A DNA stretch of 5,487 bases from Candidatus Omnitrophota bacterium. GTDB taxonomy: Bacteria > Omnitrophota > Koll11 > Pluralincolimonadales > Pluralincolimonadaceae. A program made the translations under genes and the position numbers. The DNA lies in contig JAKLIT010000093.1 of NCBI GenBank assembly GCA_022709465.1, positions 1-5,487 on the forward strand. The letters run 5' to 3'. The notes under the pieces are model-generated. The model worked only from the letters and a program-made list of their open reading frames with translations, had not been told where the DNA came from and did not search any database. Positions within the stretch are counted from its first letter, which is position 1, and every line of letters starts with the position of its first letter. Shown piece by piece: positions 5,479 through 5,487 of this stretch.

Positions 5479-5487
5479 AGGGAGAAA

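Noticed and set aside
5470..5487. ATG at 5470 as the start of a rightward gene
   Set aside because: Only six codons are visible, no ribosome binding site precedes it, and it overlaps the candidate attI core. It cannot be supported.

Overview
The window appears to be a chromosomal stretch from an uncultivated bacterium. It holds a tightly packed rightward operon of housekeeping genes that ends against a leftward integron integrase gene. The operon reads mtnA (5' end missing), thiL, tsaE, tsaB, alr. By eye it is GC-rich, uses ATA for isoleucine and AGG for arginine heavily, and has no gaps: every junction is an overlap (23, 1, 4 and 4 bases). The gene order and the sequence style recall Omnitrophota and nearby deep-branching phyla. 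That is an impression, not a proven assignment.

Positions 2-4022 carry the operon. The genes cover methionine salvage (mtnA), thiamine diphosphate synthesis (thiL), the t6A37 tRNA modification machinery (tsaE and tsaB) and D-alanine supply for peptidoglycan (alr). They share no pathway, so the cluster is probably a co-transcribed set of core genes. A perfect 15-bp inverted repeat with a 4-base loop lies in frame inside tsaB (2504-2537) and looks like a REP-type palindrome that has become coding sequence.

Positions 4013-5299 (minus strand) encode a tyrosine recombinase of the integron integrase (IntI) family. It has all the catalytic residues and the IntI-specific insertion, plus an N-terminal extension of roughly 100 residues beyond the classical length. 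It converges on alr, and the last 10 bases of the two genes overlap in the palindrome TACGCGTA.

Positions 5300-5487 are AT-rich (20 G+C in 60 bases at 5341-5400) and form the integron control region. They contain a perfect-consensus leftward promoter for intI, a back-to-back rightward promoter of the Pc (cassette) type, a perfect 14-bp inverted repeat (5328-5341 and 5453-5466) that brackets both promoters, and a possible attI crossover triplet near 5472. Any cassette array would lie just beyond the right edge and cannot be seen. The most interesting part of the window is this integron platform outside the usual proteobacterial setting. Its promoter region is flanked by inverted repeats and could be an operator pair, an unusual recombination site or an invertible segment.
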